From positions 744,001-808,000 of the forward strand of contig MKSR01000040.1 of assembly GCA_001898145.1 (NCBI GenBank): a stretch of DNA of 64,000 nucleotides. The letters are read 5' to 3'. The notes below the pieces were generated by a model. That model was not told the DNA's origin. It worked only from the letters and a program-made list of their open reading frames with translations, and searched no databases. Both the position numbers and the translations under genes were made by a program. The DNA comes from Dyadobacter sp. 50-39. Lineage in GTDB: Bacteria > Bacteroidota > Bacteroidia > Cytophagales > Spirosomataceae. Of the stretch, positions 35,887 to 44,994 are shown piece after piece (position 1 is the first letter of the stretch; each line of letters opens with the position of its first letter).

Positions 35887-37541
35887 TTAAAAAGTCGGCG
35901 GTCTTCTGTTCGGGCGTTCCGCAGGTGCGCCGATCGGGTTGGCAGGTTTGATCTTCTCATAATCCACGACGCCGGTTTTCTCTGCCCAACGGAAATAGTC
36001 GGCCGAGAGCTGGTCTACCACATTAGGGTTCGCTGCCGCCACATCGGTAGTTTCGCCGCGATCCGTTTCAAGGTCGTACAGTTCCCATTTGTAAGCAGGG
36101 TAAGTGGAAACGATCTTCCATTTACCTTTCCTTACGGCACGGTTACCGGCACGCTCCCAGAAAATAGGCTCGCCGCCACGATCCACCTCTCCCAATTTGC
36201 CCGTAAGCACCGGCACAAGGCTTTTACCCGGAAGCGGATTAATACTGACCCCTTTTTCAGTGACCGGGTATGCCGCTTTGGCCAGATCATAGAAAGTCGG
36301 TGCGAGGTCGATCAGGTGGCCTGTGCCTTTCACGATCTGCCCGCCCTTGATCTGCTTTGGAAACCAGGCAATGAACGGCGCACTGATCCCGCCTTCGTGC
36401 ATATTGTTTTTGTAAGCCAAATGCGGGGTGTTCGAAACGTACGCCCATGGCTGGTCCTGGTATACATACGAGCCCGCTGTACCGGCCGGACCGCTGTTGC
36501 GCTGGGGCCTGCGCGGGGACGCACCTGCGTAACCACCCTGGGCACCGTTATCAGAAATGAAGACGATCAATGTGTTATCGTCCTTACGGAGCGCTTTCAG
36601 TTTCTCGCGGAGCTTACCGATGTTCTGGTCCACCCGGTCTACCATGGCCGCATATATTTCCATTTTTCTTTCCCAAAGCAGCTTTTCATCATAAGGCACG
36701 TTATCCCAAGGCGTTACATCCTTGTCCCGAACGGCAATGGCCTGCTTCGGATCGGCGATGCCGAGTGCCTTTTGCCGTTCGATCCGTTCCGCGCGCAGCG
36801 AATCCCAGCCGATGCTGTACCGTCCCTTGTATTTTGCAATATCCGATTCCGGGGCCTGCAGCGGCCAGTGCGGCGCATTGTAGGCCAGGTATAGGAAGAA
36901 TGGCTTGGCCGACTTGCTCTGCTCGTCGAGGAAGCCGAGCGCGTGATCGGTGATTTCGTCTGTGAGATACTTGTCGGGAGGCAGGTTAATGCGTTTATTG
37001 TTCTCCACCAGTTCCACGGCAGGGCCTTTGCCATATTTTCCCAAATCGTAATAATTGCTGGCGCCGTTGATAAAGCCATAAAAACGGTCGAAACCACGCT
37101 GGTTAGGCCAGGCAATGCTGTCGTTCCCGACGTGCCACTTCCCGCTCAGCAATGTGCTGTACCCGGCATTCCGCAGCACTTCGCCAAAGTGAGGGATTCT
37201 TTGTTGAGATAACCCTGGTAAGCGGGCAAGCCCAGGTTCACATTGAAATATCCCACCCCTGCCTTGTGCGGGTACTGGCCTGTAATGAGCGAAGCACGCG
37301 TGGGAGCGCAAATGGAATTGTTGTAGAATTCCCGAAAACGGATCCCTTCGCCCGCGAGCTGGTCGATGTTGGGCGTTTTGATCTCGGATCCAAAAGCGCC
37401 GATATCGGAATACCCCAGGTCGTCGACCATGATCAGGATAATGTTCGGCCGGGTGTCGGGGCCTTTGGACGAAGGTTTCTTTTGCGCCACAGCACCGGAG
37501 AAGGTCATCAGTGCCAGGGCGAAGAATGCAGAGGTCTTCAT
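35887..37541 (-). pseudogene. Arylsulfatase-family sulfatase, frameshifted
   Basis: N-terminal part from the ATG at 37541: signal peptide ending near GAVAQ, metal-binding Asp pair in IMVDDLGYSD (residues 40-41), and the formylglycine signature C78-A-P-T-R in SICAPTRASLITG. The coding frame breaks near residue 118 at the AAA (T run on the sense strand) at 37186-37188: one T more would join NKESLT to FGEVLRNAGYSTLLSGKW. The second frame continues to 35887 with the rest of the sulfatase (LAYNAPHWPLQAPE, FISDNGAQGG, NNMHEGGISAPFIAWF). As written only a truncated product of about 130 residues is made. An intact enzyme would remove sulfate esters from a glycan or small molecule. It is divergent from the TonB receptor at 38028. 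Confidence 0.88.
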
Positions 37542-37577
37542 GATTTTGGAAAAAGGTGCAACAAGAAATGTCTGCGG

Positions 37578-37585
37578 CAAAAATA
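37578..37585 (-). promoter_or_regulatory. Candidate -7 box of sulfatase gene
   Basis: On the minus strand TATTTTTG matches TAnnTTTG and lies 37 bases before the sulfatase ATG. The upstream region is AT-rich but lacks an obvious TTG at 19 bases. Confidence 0.45.
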
Positions 37586-37644
37586 TATTTATTCTATATA
37601 TCCTATATACTATATTGAAAATAAACTTGCGAGACGGTAGAATG

Positions 37645-37817
37645 GTGTATTAACAGCTGAGACCCCATTTAAATGCGACTTCGCATTTCCCAGGTGTTCC
37701 GCCGGGTGGAAAAGTTTTATGGAAGCCTATTCGACCACAAGTCTTCGATAGCAGAACTTAAATAATGATGTACAGCACATTATGCATTGGTCCGGCGTTT
37801 ACCGCCGGCCTTTTTTT
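37645..37817 (+). ncRNA. Candidate small RNA or leader transcript
   Basis: This plus-strand stretch begins with a perfect 8-base hairpin (arms 37671-37678 and 37681-37688, loop CT), is GC-balanced unlike its flanks, and ends with a strong terminator. It contains a 30-codon ORF (37673-37765) starting MRLRISQVFRRVEKF and ending SSIAELK. I match it to no known RNA family. The 5' end is unknown; an sRNA, a small ORF transcript, or an attenuated leader are all possible. Confidence 0.3.
37789..37817 (+). terminator. Rho-independent terminator in the sulfatase/TonB gap
   Basis: CCGGCG (37792-37797) pairs with CGCCGG (37803-37808), extended by GG/CC, with a 5-base loop and seven Ts at 37811-37817. 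No annotated plus-strand gene lies upstream of it, which implies a short transcript ending here. Confidence 0.75.
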
Positions 37818-37872
37818 ATTTTATTTTTAAAAAAATATTACTCTACTATTTCTATATACTAAATAATATCCA

Positions 37873-37880
37873 TAGTTTTG
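37873..37880 (+). promoter_or_regulatory. Candidate -7 box of TonB receptor gene
   Basis: TAGTTTTG matches TAnnTTTG about 148 bases before the ATG at 38028 and just after the terminator at 37789-37817. A TTG at the expected distance is absent. Confidence 0.35.
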
Positions 37881-38027
37881 CGCTAGAAACTTACAACCCC
37901 AATATATGAGACCACCGATTATACCTTACTGTTGTCGTCCGAAGCTTGGCACGCAGCGTTAGGACAGGCTGTTTGCATTAACCACCACTCACAACACCAT
38001 CGAAAACAGTAAAGCAATTCCTCATTT

Positions 38028-40592
38028 ATGAAGACATTTTTAACGACCCTATTCAGCTCAGCACTCTTATTCATCTCATTGGTTGGCCAGGCGCAGAATG
38101 CACCCATCGTGAATGCGACGGTTTCCGGCAAAGTTCTGGACGCTTCCAACGACTCCCCGCTCATCGGTGCCACCGTGACCATCAAGGGCACGACCAACGG
38201 GGCGGCAACGGATGCAAATGGTGAATTTCAACTGGTAACGGGTCAGAAACTGCCTTTCACACTGGTCGTTTCATTTTTAGGATATATCAAAAAAGAAACC
38301 GTGATCGAAGGCAGCGGGGTCACTATCAGGCTCGACCCTTCGGCCGGTAACCTCGAAGATGTGATCATTTCTTCTCGCCGCCGCCAGGAATCAGCGCAGG
38401 AAGTACCCATCCCGATCTCCGTGATCCGCGGATCGGCTGCGGAAGATGCGGGGGCGTTCAATGTGAACCGTTTGAAAGAACTCGTTCCTACCGTTCAGCT
38501 CTACGTGTCCAATGCACGTAACACCACCTTGAACATCCGCGGACTTGGCTCGACGTACGGCTTGACGAACGACGGCATCGACCCGGGTGTGGGCTTCTAC
38601 GTGGATGGCGTTTACTACGCCCGTCCGGCAGCAACCGCATTGGATTTCATTGATATCGAGCGCATTGAAGTGCTTCGTGGACCACAGGGAACACTTTTTG
38701 GTAAAAACACCACTTCCGGAGCTTTCAACATCACTACCCGCGCTGCGCAGTTCGATCCGGGCGGCAGCTTCGAGCTGAGCTATGGTAATTTCGGTTACAT
38801 TCAGGCGAAAGGTTCATTCACCGGCCCGATCAGCAAGAAACTCGCAGCACGCGTTTCGTTCACTGGTACGCAGCGTAACGGCTTGTTCTACAACGAACAT
38901 ACCCAGCAACCGATCAACGACATCAACAACATCGGCGTACGCGGACAGATCCTTTACCAGCCGAGCAGCAAGGTGAATATCACCTTCATCGGGGACGTCT
39001 CCGATCAGAAACCCAACGGATACGGATGGCCGGTGGCAGGTGTTGTGCCGACGAAACGTGCCGCTTACCGCCAGTTCGACGCCATCATTGCCGACCTTGG
39101 CTACAAGCTTCCTTACAGCAGCGCATTCGAACGCAAAGTGGACCTGGATACACCTTCCAAAGCAGACAACAGACTGGGCGGCGTGTCGGCCAATGCAGAC
39201 ATTAAAATCGGGAACGGGACGCTTACCGCTACTTCGGCCTGGCGCTTCTGGAAGTGGGTACCGCTCAACGACCGCGATTACCTGGGACTGCCTGTGTTTA
39301 CGATCTCTTCCGGTAATTCGGTGCATGACCAGTGGTCACAGGAGATCCGCTACTCCGGTAAAATTTCCCCCAAACTCAGCGGCGTGGTTGGCTTGTTCGG
39401 CCTCTGGCAGGATCTGAAATCAGATCCGGTACAGACAGAAGAGGCAGGCTCGGCCCAATGGCGCTTCGCCCAAAGCACTACCAGCCCGCTTTGGAAAACG
39501 CCCGGCCTGTTCGACAATTTCGGTATCCGCACCACCAACCGCATCAAGAGCACCAGCTTAGCCGTTTTCGCAAATGCTGACTGGGCTGTGACCGACAAAT
39601 TCCACATTTTGCCAGGTGTGCGTTACAACTACGATAAGAAGGTTGTAGACTATAAAAGAGAAACTTACGGCGGCCTTCAAACGACCGATCCAGCTTTGAT
39701 CGCGCTGAAACGCCTCGTGTACACCGACCAGGCATTCAATACCAACTACGATCAGGGCAATTTCTCCGGACAGTTGTCGCTGCAATACAAAGCCAGCAGC
39801 CGCCTGAATGCATTCGCTACCTACTCGATTGGCTACAAGCCCATCGGCGTGAACGTGGGTGGCTTGCCGACAGCCAATGGCGCTGTGCTCCTCGACCTCG
39901 CCAATGTAAAACCTGAGCACGTAGAGCATAAAGAACTGGGTTTCAAAACCAGACCTACTGCCAACTCGGTATTGAACCTGACTATCTTCCGTTCCGATAT
40001 CAAAGATTTCCAGACGCAGGTACAAACTCCTGAGCCCGGCGTAAACCGCGGCTACCTGGCGAATGCGGAAAAGGTGCGCGTACAAGGTGTGGAATTGGAC
40101 GGTAACATCCGGTTCAGCCACCTGTCGTTCAATGCGGCGGTGACCTATACGGATGGCAAATATGTGAAGTTCACCAATGCTCCTGTGCCTTTGGAAGAAG
40201 TAGGCGGTGAGCAGGCTTTCAAAGACATTTCTGGCGGCCGTCTGCCGGGTATCTCCAAATGGTCGGGTTCTGCGGGTGGTGAAGGAACTGTGAAAGGTAC
40301 ATTCCTCGGCCTGAAAGGAAACTACTTCCTGGGTGTAGACGTGTTCGCACGCTCGGAATTCTCTTCAAACCCGTCGCCATCGAAATACCTGAACATTTCA
40401 GGTTATTCATTGACCAACGGTCGTCTCGGTTTCCGCGGTTCAAACGGCATTTCATTCTTTGTATGGGCCAGAAACGTGTTCAACAAAGACTACTACGAAT
40501 TACTCCTCGCAGCACCCGGCAGCTACGGCCAGTACGCCGGTATCGTCGGAGACCAGCGCACTTACGGCGTGACCTTGCGCTACTCATTCTAA
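38028..40592 (+). CDS. TonB-dependent receptor (non-SusC type)
   Basis: 854 residues: signal peptide to about 23 (FISLVGQAQ), carboxypeptidase-regulatory-like domain at about 30-110 (VSGKVLDASNDSPLIGATV, TDANGEFQL), plug at about 120-230 with NIRGLGSTYG, VGFYVDGVYYARP and IEVLRGPQGTLFGKNTTSGA, then a barrel ending RTYGVTLRYSF. The plug motif VLRGPQGTLFGKN is that of siderophore/vitamin/sugar receptors rather than SusC, and there is no SusD next to it. It is divergent from a sulfatase, so a sulfated compound is a plausible ligand (inference). A good terminator follows. Confidence 0.92.
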   Translation: MKTFLTTLFSSALLFISLVGQAQNAPIVNATVSGKVLDASNDSPLIGATVTIKGTTNGAATDANGEFQLVTGQKLPFTLVVSFLGYIKKETVIEGSGVTIRLDPSAGNLEDVIISSRRRQESAQEVPIPISVIRGSAAEDAGAFNVNRLKELVPTVQLYVSNARNTTLNIRGLGSTYGLTNDGIDPGVGFYVDGVYYARPAATALDFIDIERIEVLRGPQGTLFGKNTTSGAFNITTRAAQFDPGGSFELSYGNFGYIQAKGSFTGPISKKLAARVSFTGTQRNGLFYNEHTQQPINDINNIGVRGQILYQPSSKVNITFIGDVSDQKPNGYGWPVAGVVPTKRAAYRQFDAIIADLGYKLPYSSAFERKVDLDTPSKADNRLGGVSANADIKIGNGTLTATSAWRFWKWVPLNDRDYLGLPVFTISSGNSVHDQWSQEIRYSGKISPKLSGVVGLFGLWQDLKSDPVQTEEAGSAQWRFAQSTTSPLWKTPGLFDNFGIRTTNRIKSTSLAVFANADWAVTDKFHILPGVRYNYDKKVVDYKRETYGGLQTTDPALIALKRLVYTDQAFNTNYDQGNFSGQLSLQYKASSRLNAFATYSIGYKPIGVNVGGLPTANGAVLLDLANVKPEHVEHKELGFKTRPTANSVLNLTIFRSDIKDFQTQVQTPEPGVNRGYLANAEKVRVQGVELDGNIRFSHLSFNAAVTYTDGKYVKFTNAPVPLEEVGGEQAFKDISGGRLPGISKWSGSAGGEGTVKGTFLGLKGNYFLGVDVFARSEFSSNPSPSKYLNISGYSLTNGRLGFRGSNGISFFVWARNVFNKDYYELLLAAPGSYGQYAGIVGDQRTYGVTLRYSF

Positions 40593-40629
40593 GATTTCGA
40601 AAGGAATACGAATATTATAACACTATTGA

Positions 40630-40663
40630 TCGGGGCGTTCCATTGGGGCGTCCTGATTTTTTT
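40630..40663 (+). terminator. Rho-independent terminator after TonB receptor
   Basis: An 8-base stem with two G-U pairs (40630-40637 with 40649-40656) is followed by seven Ts, 38 bases past the stop. Confidence 0.65.
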
Positions 40664-40697
40664 GTGGTATGTAGGCCTGAAATGGCTAGACAGCCTT

Positions 40698-41003
40698 CTA
40701 CACTATTGCATTAATTTGTTCTTCCACCTCCTCGTCCTCGGAGTAGAACGGCGCACCGGTAACTTGAAAAATCGAAGCGCCCAATGTCACTTCGAGCAAA
40801 GCAAGTGTTCTGATCGTGAAGTTGTGTGTCCCCGTCATCCATTTACTCACTTGTGATTCTTTCTTACCAAGCATTTCGGCCAAATCCTTCTGGGTCAATC
40901 CTTTTGATTCGAGAATCTCGTGAATACGATCTGACAGGTTGAAGCTTGTGTCGACGAATTTATCAATTGCCGGGTCCGGGGTAATTCTATCTAATGCGTT
41001 CAT
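40698..41003 (-). CDS. HTH antitoxin, HigA-like
   Basis: 101 residues containing an XRE-type helix-turn-helix at about 28-75 (LTQKDLAEMLGKKESQVSKW), followed by an acidic C-terminal tail that would wrap the toxin. It starts 2 bases after the stop of the toxin-like gene, and this toxin-first order is that of higBA. In such systems the antitoxin represses the shared promoter. Confidence 0.82.
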   Translation of the reverse strand: MNALDRITPDPAIDKFVDTSFNLSDRIHEILESKGLTQKDLAEMLGKKESQVSKWMTGTHNFTIRTLALLEVTLGASIFQVTGAPFYSEDEEVEEQINAIV

Positions 41004-41005
41004 AA

Positions 41006-41467
41006 TTATAGATCTACAAATAGTTCTCCTTTTAATGTCATGAGATCGTCGGAATAGTGAATTAAACCCTCCCGGATCTTTTCAATCAGTTTTTTGTCAA
41101 TAGCTGTCATAAGCTTCATTGCGTACCAGGTTTCTTCTCCGTCCTGCGTCTTCCGGCCTTTCTTTTCTCCTCCTCCATCCAGAATAATAATGCTCTCGCT
41201 GCACCTTATACCATAAATCCTTAATCTGGAAGACGTTACAGGGCCGGCAATGACATTGTTTTCTGCGCGGAAGAAACCTTGCTGTGCTCCGCGGGCTTTG
41301 ATATTATGCAGCCAACGTTTGATCAACCGAATGTCGTCGCAAAATCCCTTATCGAAGTATTCGTCTACAAACTGGTCGGTTTTTGTCACTGAACAACCTT
41401 CAAGTCTGATCGAATAGACGGTCACTTTGTTCGACCTGGAATACAATTCAAAATAAATACGATTCAC
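41006..41467 (-). CDS. HigB/RelE-like toxin (probable)
   Basis: 153 residues from a GTG at 41467. The central region has the RelE/HigB pattern of basic residues around a core beta sheet (CDDIRLIKRWLHNIKARG, then SRLRIYGIRCSESIIILDGG and EKKGRKTQDG), which in that fold makes a ribosome-dependent mRNA nuclease. At 153 residues it is longer than the usual 90-120, with an extra C-terminal helix. Its position ahead of the HTH gene is the best support. A -7-like box (TATCTTTG, 41482-41489, minus) lies 15 bases upstream, giving a very short leader. Confidence 0.72.
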   Translation of the reverse strand: MNRIYFELYSRSNKVTVYSIRLEGCSVTKTDQFVDEYFDKGFCDDIRLIKRWLHNIKARGAQQGFFRAENNVIAGPVTSSRLRIYGIRCSESIIILDGGGEKKGRKTQDGEETWYAMKLMTAIDKKLIEKIREGLIHYSDDLMTLKGELFVDL

Positions 41468-41481
41468 TTATAAGTTAAGTT

Positions 41482-41489
41482 CAAAGATA
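41482..41489 (-). promoter_or_regulatory. Candidate -7 box of the toxin-antitoxin operon
   Basis: TATCTTTG on the minus strand fits TAnnTTTG and is 15 bases before the GTG start. The -33 position has TTC rather than TTG. Confidence 0.4.
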
Positions 41490-41641
41490 AAACATTTCCG
41501 GACAAAACGAATGTTGAGCGAGGATTTTCCTATTGGCATTATCTAAAAATATCTCGTTTAAATCTTATGAGTAGAAAGCGCGGAGCAGCCGCTTCACCAT
41601 CGGTACAGATCAGTTTTTTGGCGGTAAATCAGCTTATTACT

Positions 41642-44600
41642 ATGAAAAAACTCGCGCTACTCGCGTGGGCGTTGCCTGCGCTCGCATTCGGGCAAACCTC
41701 AACCCTCCAACAAGGCTTTCAAACCCCGCCCGATGCGGCAAAACCGCGCGTGTGGTGGCATTGGATGAATGGAAATATCACCAAAGAGGGCATTACCAAA
41801 GACCTCGAATGGATGAAACGTGTAGGCATAGGCGGTTTCCAGAATTTCGACGCGAGCCTGTTCACACCCAACGTGACACCGAAGAAGCTCGTATTCATGA
41901 CGCCCGAATGGAAAGATGCATTCAAACACACCACCGATCTGGCGGAGAAACTGGGCCTCGAAATGGCGATCGCCGGCTCGCCCGGATGGAGCGTAACCGG
42001 CGGGCCTTGGGTGCCAGCGGCGGATGCGATGAAAAAATACGTTTGGACCGAAACCCGTGTGCCGGGCGGACAAGCTTTCACCGGGAAATTACCTCAGCCC
42101 AGACCTGTAGCCGGCAAGTTTCAAAATGTGCCTCTGCCTGCCGAGGGTGGGCTTACCGGCCCCACGGGCGAGGTACCGGATTACTACGCCGACGCCGCAG
42201 TGATTGCCTACCGCCTGCCGGCTTCCGACAAGCTGATGACCTCCCTCAACCCAAAAGTGAGTTCCAGCGGGGGCACATTCTCCGTAGCGGAACTGACGGA
42301 TGGCGATTTGGGAAAAACTTCCTTACTGCCGGCCATGGAGGTGGGTCAGGATATGTGGATCCAATTTGAATTCGATATTCCGCAGACATTCAAGGCGCTG
42401 ACGATCGTGGGCGCAAGCTCCGGAGGGGCGTTAGCGGAGTTCAACGGCGCACCGGACAACAGGACATTGCGGGTAAGCGACGACGGCGTAACCTTCCGCG
42501 ATGTGGCGCCCATTAAAGGAAGTACTGTCCCTCAAAACACGCTGGCATTCCCGCCCGTGACGGCCAGGTTCTTCCGCATTGCATTCAAAACCCTGCCTGC
42601 CCCGTTCAACCCTTTTGCGTCGATGTTTGGAGGTGGTAATACTCCGCCCGCCAAACCGGAGGGGGTTCAGGTGGCCGAAATCGTGCTGCATACCTCCGAC
42701 AGAATGGACCAGTTTGAAGAAAAGGCGGGGTTCAGCCCATGGCGTGAGCATACGAAATCATACTTGCAGCCGAATGCCGATGCGATACCGCTTACCGACG
42801 TAGTGGACCTTACTTCCAAAACGGCTGCGGACGGCAGCCTCAACTGGACGCCGCCGGCTGGGAACTGGGTCATCGTTCGGCTGGGCTGTTCGCTTACCGG
42901 TCGCAAAAACCATCCGGCCTCGCCGGAAGCCACCGGCCTGGAAGTGGATAAGCTGGATAAGGACGCGGTTGCCAAGTACATTAATACCTACCTCGACATG
43001 TACAAAGATGCTACCGGCGGGCAGATGGGTGCCAGAGGGTTGCAATACATGGTGCTCGACAGTTACGAGGCGGGTCACATGACGTGGACGAAAGCCATGG
43101 AGGAGGAGTTCAAAAAGCGCCGCGGGTACGACATTACCCCGTGGATCCCCGTACTCACGGGCGCAATCGTGCAGAGCGCCGCGGAAAGTGACCGTTTTCT
43201 GTGGGATTTCCGCAAAACGATCGGAGAACTGATCGTGGAAAACCATTATGAGGTGATCGGTGATGCATTGAAGGCACGCGGCATGAAACGCTACACCGAA
43301 TCGCACGAGGGCGGGCGCATTTACCTGGCCGACGGCATGGACGTCAAGCGCAAAGCGGACGTCCCGATGGCCGCGATGTGGACACCCGGCAGCCTGGCCG
43401 GCGGTGCGGATGAAGAAGTCCGTAGCGAAGCCGACATCCGCGAATCAGCCTCCGTAGCTCATATTTACGGACAAAATATTGTCGCCGCCGAGTCCATGAC
43501 CTCCGTCGGCAATGCATTCACCTGGTACCCCGAAAAACTGAAACGCACCGCGGACCTGGAAATGGCCTCCGGCTTGAATCGTTTTGTGATCCATACCTCT
43601 GTTCACCAACCGCTTGACGACAAGAAGCCCGGCTTTTCGCTCGGGCCGTTCGGGCAGTATTTCACCCGCCAGGAGACCTGGGCGGAGCAGGGCAAGGCCT
43701 GGATGGATTACCTGGGCCGGAGCTGTTTTATGCTGCAACAGGGCAAACCGGTGGTGGATGTCCTGTATTATTATGGAGAGAATTCCAATATCACGCAGAT
43801 ATCCACCCAAAAACTTCCTTCGATACCGACCGGCTATGCATTCGACTTCGCCAATTCGAGCGTCGTTAAAAACATGCTGAAAGTCGAAAAGGGGACGATC
43901 GTCACGCCCTCCGGCCAGCAATACCGGCTGCTCGTGCTCGACTCAACCGCACGGAATATGACCTTGCCCGTGCTTGAAAAAATCGGCGAGCTGGTGGCTG
44001 CCGGTATGAAAGTGGCCGGGGTGAAACCCGAGCGCTCCCCTAGCCTGGGCGACGATGCCACAGCGTTTTCCGCGCTGGTCAACAGGGTTTGGAATAATCC
44101 TAATGTTTCTACGCAGCCCCTCGAAACGGTCTTGAACGGCATTGTTCCACGGGATGTGATCATCACGGGCGAGAAGGCCAAAATTCTGTACGTGCACCGC
44201 CAGACCGCCGATAGCGATATTTACTGGCTCGACAACCGGAGCAACGACGCCAATGAGGCGCAGATCAGCTTCCGGGTTACCGGCAAAACGCCGCTCCTTT
44301 GGAATCCGGAAACCGGCAGAACTACCAAAGTGTCCTACCGGATCGCGGGCGGACGTACGATTATTCCATTGAAATTCGATTCCTGGCAAGCCTGGTTCAT
44401 TGTATTCAGCGGAAAAGCAGCTGCGAATTCGTATACCACGCCGGCCATCCGGGAATCGGATATCTCGGGCGTTACAGGTGCATGGACCGTACGCTTCCAG
44501 GCTGGCCTGGGCGCCCCCGCACAAGTGCAGTTGAGCGCCCTCACACCGCTCTCCGAGCATACCGACGCAGGCATCAGATACTTCTCAGGAACTGCCACTT

Positions 44601-44965
44601 ATGAGAATGCACTAAATGCGCCGTCCATTAACCCGAACACCCGGTACTGGCTGGATCTCGGAGATGTGAAAAACCTGGCGGAGGTACTGGTCAATGGGAA
44701 GAACATGGGTATTGTCTGGAAAAAACCCTTCCGGATCGATATCACGGGGGCGCTTAGGAAAGGCTCGAATAGCATTCAGGTGAAAGTGAGCAACACCTGG
44801 GTAAACCGGCTCATAGGCGATGCACAGCCCGGCGTGACCAACAAGATCACATACACGACCATGCCTTTCTATAAAGCCGATTCCCCCTTACAGCCCAGCG
44901 GCCTGCTGGGGCCCGTGAAGTTGGTTGCGGCAACGCCGGGCGTTCCCGCAACCCCTGTGAAGTAA
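41642..44965 (+). CDS. GH106 alpha-L-rhamnosidase family enzyme
   Basis: About 1107 residues from the ATG at 41642, with a signal peptide MKKLALLAWALPALAFGQ. The first mature segment has the GH106 signature WWHWMNGNITKEGITKDLEWM and GIGGFQNFDAS, followed by AIAGSPGWSVTGGPW; the central barrel has YESHEG-like YTESHEGGRIY and MTSVGNAFTWY; a C-terminal beta-sandwich, with YWLDLGDVKNLAEVLVNGK, resembles galactose-binding modules. GH106 enzymes remove L-rhamnose from pectic rhamnogalacturonans or from glycosylated small molecules, and act on the exterior or periplasm. It fits with GH28 enzymes elsewhere in the window. Confidence 0.92.
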   Translation: MKKLALLAWALPALAFGQTSTLQQGFQTPPDAAKPRVWWHWMNGNITKEGITKDLEWMKRVGIGGFQNFDASLFTPNVTPKKLVFMTPEWKDAFKHTTDLAEKLGLEMAIAGSPGWSVTGGPWVPAADAMKKYVWTETRVPGGQAFTGKLPQPRPVAGKFQNVPLPAEGGLTGPTGEVPDYYADAAVIAYRLPASDKLMTSLNPKVSSSGGTFSVAELTDGDLGKTSLLPAMEVGQDMWIQFEFDIPQTFKALTIVGASSGGALAEFNGAPDNRTLRVSDDGVTFRDVAPIKGSTVPQNTLAFPPVTARFFRIAFKTLPAPFNPFASMFGGGNTPPAKPEGVQVAEIVLHTSDRMDQFEEKAGFSPWREHTKSYLQPNADAIPLTDVVDLTSKTAADGSLNWTPPAGNWVIVRLGCSLTGRKNHPASPEATGLEVDKLDKDAVAKYINTYLDMYKDATGGQMGARGLQYMVLDSYEAGHMTWTKAMEEEFKKRRGYDITPWIPVLTGAIVQSAAESDRFLWDFRKTIGELIVENHYEVIGDALKARGMKRYTESHEGGRIYLADGMDVKRKADVPMAAMWTPGSLAGGADEEVRSEADIRESASVAHIYGQNIVAAESMTSVGNAFTWYPEKLKRTADLEMASGLNRFVIHTSVHQPLDDKKPGFSLGPFGQYFTRQETWAEQGKAWMDYLGRSCFMLQQGKPVVDVLYYYGENSNITQISTQKLPSIPTGYAFDFANSSVVKNMLKVEKGTIVTPSGQQYRLLVLDSTARNMTLPVLEKIGELVAAGMKVAGVKPERSPSLGDDATAFSALVNRVWNNPNVSTQPLETVLNGIVPRDVIITGEKAKILYVHRQTADSDIYWLDNRSNDANEAQISFRVTGKTPLLWNPETGRTTKVSYRIAGGRTIIPLKFDSWQAWFIVFSGKAAANSYTTPAIRESDISGVTGAWTVRFQAGLGAPAQVQLSALTPLSEHTDAGIRYFSGTATYENALNAPSINPNTRYWLDLGDVKNLAEVLVNGKNMGIVWKKPFRIDITGALRKGSNSIQVKVSNTWVNRLIGDAQPGVTNKITYTTMPFYKADSPLQPSGLLGPVKLVAATPGVPATPVK

Positions 44966-44994
44966 TATAGCAGCGTGGTAAAGCCCCCCGGCTA

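Larger units (their letters stand above)
37542..38027. other. Long intergenic region between sulfatase and TonB receptor
   Basis: 486 bases, AT-rich at both ends, GC-richer in the middle. It contains a likely sulfatase -7 box, a candidate independent small transcript ending in a good terminator (37789-37817), and a -7-like box for the receptor. Confidence 0.6.

Noticed and set aside
37657-37662. CTGAGA motif resembling the TPP riboswitch core
   Set aside because: The rest of the TPP consensus (P3 and the second conserved segment) is missing and the downstream gene is not thiamine-related.
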